From Thermococcus onnurineus NA1 (GTDB lineage Archaea > Methanobacteriota_B > Thermococci > Thermococcales > Thermococcaceae): DNA of 64,000 bases. Of the stretch, positions 62,035 through 64,000 are shown in pieces. Below the pieces are notes generated by a model, which ran no database searches, was not told the origin of the DNA, and saw only the letters and a list, made by a program, of their open reading frames with translations. The stretch lies in assembly GCF_000018365.1 (NCBI RefSeq), contig NC_011529.1, positions 1,240,001-1,304,000 on the forward strand, written 5' to 3'. The first letter of the stretch is position 1, and every line of letters starts with the position of its first letter. Position numbers and translations under genes: made by a program.

Positions 62035-63361
62035 GCTCATAGACAGGGCGAGCGTCGACAGGATAAAGGCGATGCTCCAGAGGAGCTACGTGGAGGCACA
62101 GAGCAAGTTGAAGGATATAGAGTGGCGTGAGCTTCCAGAGGAGCGGGTCAATAGCAGGGTTTATGCCGTCGACGGAAGCCAGGGAAAGCAGAGGCTCAGC
62201 GGGACGATATTCTACGCCGTTTCTTCTTATGCATTCGGAAACGGTCCGGCATACAGACTCGTCTATACCAACGCGATGCTATACAACCAGGGCATATCGG
62301 ACCAGATTATCCGCCTCCAGATGGAAACCCTTGAGAACAAGCTCGGCTACCTCGCGGCGAAGATTGGAAACGTTGACTACGTCATGATGGACGGTACGCT
62401 TACCGGCTCGCTCACGAGGCCTCCGGTTTATCCGGAGAGTGTGAAGGGGATAACTACGATAAGGGGCGCTCTCGAGGAGGAAGGCCTCGAAGACCTCGTG
62501 AAGAAGTTCATAGAGATGCTTGACGAGCACTATTCGGAGCTCAAAGAGGGGCTGGAGGACGGCGGGAAAATCAACGGGAGAGTGATTCTCGCCGATGAGA
62601 GGCTTGATGACTTTGAGGAGTTCTACAAGGCGATGGAGGGATTTCCGGTTAGAGACCTAGCGGCAACCCTGCCTAACAGAGGGGTCAGAATATCCGGAAA
62701 GACCCTCGATGCATACCTCAAGGGTGAGAAGAGCGCCGAAGAAATATTCCGGGAGATTCTGAATGAGTACGGAGAGGAGAAAAAGCTGTCCCTCGACGAT
62801 GCACGGAACGCCGTCCACGTCGTCCTCGGATACCTTGAGTACCTCTACTCCCTCGAGAAGCTGCTCAAGAAGAATCTCGTCTACATCGCCAAGAGCTTCT
62901 ATAACAGGAAAATAACTCAAAAGCTCGGCATAGACATCGTGGACGTCCCCTATCTCGACGCCTACCTCAGGAGCCGCTTTGGAGAGGAGCGGGCAGGATA
63001 CTACGTCATAACGCAGGGAGGAAAGGCGATAAGCCACAGGATGCCAAAGGTTCTGAGGAAGCACTTCCCCACCGTCGAGCACTACATCGAGAACGGTGTG
63101 GCAATGGCCTACATCAGAACCATGAAGGGCGGCGTTATATACCTGCTCCAGAGCAACAGGGAAATTAACGATGAGCTTTTGAGCGAAATCCTCTGGCACG
63201 AGAGCAACGGCTACTTCAGACCCCTTCAGAGAGCGCATGAAGGAGTAAAGATAGAGAAGAAGGCCTTCGAGGCCGAGCTCGCGGCCCTGCTCAACATAAT
63301 AAAGAGGGAATCGCCCGAGCTGAGGGTCTTCCTGAAGTACGGAAGGAGCCCGCTGGAGTGA
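62027..63361 (+). CDS. nurA: 5'-3' nuclease NurA
   Basis: This 444-residue RNase H-fold nuclease partners HerA in 5' strand resection. [20 protein letters not shown] (D about 50) and [16 protein letters not shown] (D about 122) supply the catalytic aspartates. [20 protein letters not shown] and [20 protein letters not shown] are later conserved segments. The start is inside the end of rad50, as usual for this operon in Thermococcales. A separate promoter and gene follow. Confidence 0.95.
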   Translation: MYRLIDRASVDRIKAMLQRSYVEAQSKLKDIEWRELPEERVNSRVYAVDGSQGKQRLSGTIFYAVSSYAFGNGPAYRLVYTNAMLYNQGISDQIIRLQMETLENKLGYLAAKIGNVDYVMMDGTLTGSLTRPPVYPESVKGITTIRGALEEEGLEDLVKKFIEMLDEHYSELKEGLEDGGKINGRVILADERLDDFEEFYKAMEGFPVRDLAATLPNRGVRISGKTLDAYLKGEKSAEEIFREILNEYGEEKKLSLDDARNAVHVVLGYLEYLYSLEKLLKKNLVYIAKSFYNRKITQKLGIDIVDVPYLDAYLRSRFGEERAGYYVITQGGKAISHRMPKVLRKHFPTVEHYIENGVAMAYIRTMKGGVIYLLQSNREINDELLSEILWHESNGYFRPLQRAHEGVKIEKKAFEAELAALLNIIKRESPELRVFLKYGRSPLE

Positions 63362-63401
63362 TACCAAAATCTTTAAACGGGTGGACAAATAATCCACGGC
63401 C

Positions 63402-64000
63402 ATGAAGAAGTGGCTCCCCGCGCTGATAACCCTCTCCATTATCGCCTGCTTCCTGGGCGTTTACATCGGCTCTGTAAACGTGAGTCCTTCCGACGTCACT
63501 GGGAGCATATATTACGGGATAAAATCTGTCCTCGCACGATTATTCCCTTCGATTGAGACGGGAGAGGAGCCAAAGTACTTCATCATCATCTGGAAGCTCC
63601 GCCTGCCCAGGGTTCTGCTGGCTTACCTCGTCGGGATGAGCCTGGCCTCGGCTGGAGTCGCTTCTCAGGCACTTTTCAAGAACCCGCTAGCTGACCCGTA
63701 CATAATAGGCGTAAGTGCTGGTGCCGGAATAGGGGCCGCGCTTGCCGCCATATACGCACCTGCGCATATGGGAGCTTTTGCACTGGTTTTTGCTATCATC
63801 TCTGTCTTCGTCGTTTATTCTGTTTCCAAAGTTGACGGTCACATCCCGGTCGATACGCTTCTCCTGGCTGGCATAGCTTACGGCTTCTTAGCGAGTGCGA
63901 TAACATGGTACCTCGTCATAAGTCAGGGGGAAAAGGCCCACGTGACGTGGATGTGGCTCATGGGGACCTTCAATGGCTCTGACTGGGACGACGTGGGAGA
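63402..64000 (+). CDS. FecCD-family ABC transporter permease, 3' end outside the window
   Basis: The frame is open from the ATG at 63402 to the window edge (about 199 codons). It reads MKKWLPALITLSIIACFLGV, then IIIWKLRLPRVLLAYLVGMS and AGVASQALFKNPLADPYIIG, then VSAGAGIGAALAAIYAPAHM. This is the BtuC/FhuB/FecCD signature of permeases for iron-siderophore, haem or cobalamin uptake. The substrate cannot be set without the binding protein. ATCTTTAAACGG (63370-63381) is a likely TATA box about 25 bases upstream, so the mRNA is short-leadered or leaderless. Confidence 0.9.
   Translation, partial: MKKWLPALITLSIIACFLGVYIGSVNVSPSDVTGSIYYGIKSVLARLFPSIETGEEPKYFIIIWKLRLPRVLLAYLVGMSLASAGVASQALFKNPLADPYIIGVSAGAGIGAALAAIYAPAHMGAFALVFAIISVFVVYSVSKVDGHIPVDTLLLAGIAYGFLASAITWYLVISQGEKAHVTWMWLMGTFNGSDWDDVG

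Overview
The window is chromosomal DNA of a hyperthermophilic euryarchaeon of the order Thermococcales, most likely a Thermococcus close to T. kodakarensis. The signs are a proteasome-activating nucleotidase, RadB, FAU-1, clamp loader RfcS/RfcL, a HerA-Mre11-Rad50-NurA operon, sulfide dehydrogenase/Nfn, class I lysyl-tRNA synthetase, a 16S-tRNA-Ala-23S operon without linked 5S, GGTGA-type ribosome binding sites and archaeal TATA boxes. Gene order from pan to nurA resembles what I remember of the T. kodakarensis chromosome; I could not compare the sequences.

Layout. (1) 1-6635 is core: two convergent tRNA genes (Arg-CCG, Val-CAC) with the gap between them filled by two tandem hairpin-ended repeat units, then dphB, an HTH regulator, phosphopantothenate synthetase, the sudB-sudA pair behind two SurR-like sites, and a small unknown gene preceded by a C/D box sRNA. 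(2) About 6770-18590 is an integrated element. Its replication half has a tyrosine integrase, an AbrB-like protein, an AEP primase-like protein, an SF1 helicase, a large palindromic 9-bp iteron array, three related small proteins with shared operator-like motifs, and a serine recombinase. An AT-rich cargo half holds an AccI-like restriction enzyme and an adenine methyltransferase whose start is frame-broken. It abuts a truncated cas6. (3) 19299-34701 is core: pan, three MFS transporters, RIO2 kinase, a LipS2-like radical SAM protein, asparaginase, a PhoU-like regulator, iorB, lysS, a dolichol-kinase-like protein and a decayed HAD phosphatase gene. (4) 34778-39680 is the rRNA operon on the minus strand with long processing stems. 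(5) 39974-55986 is core: PRPP synthetase, radB, FAU-1, moaA, trm5, clamp loader, kbl, endA, rimI and a large exported protein. (6) 56103-64000: a second C/D box sRNA, the DNA-end resection operon, and the start of a FecCD-type transporter gene.

How the parts connect. The two sRNAs carry guides that match the 23S gene of this same window. The clamp loader, RadB and the HerA-Mre11-Rad50-NurA set form a replication and repair neighbourhood. The element has its own replication genes and a candidate origin, so it looks like a plasmid or virus genome that integrated and carries a restriction-modification cargo.
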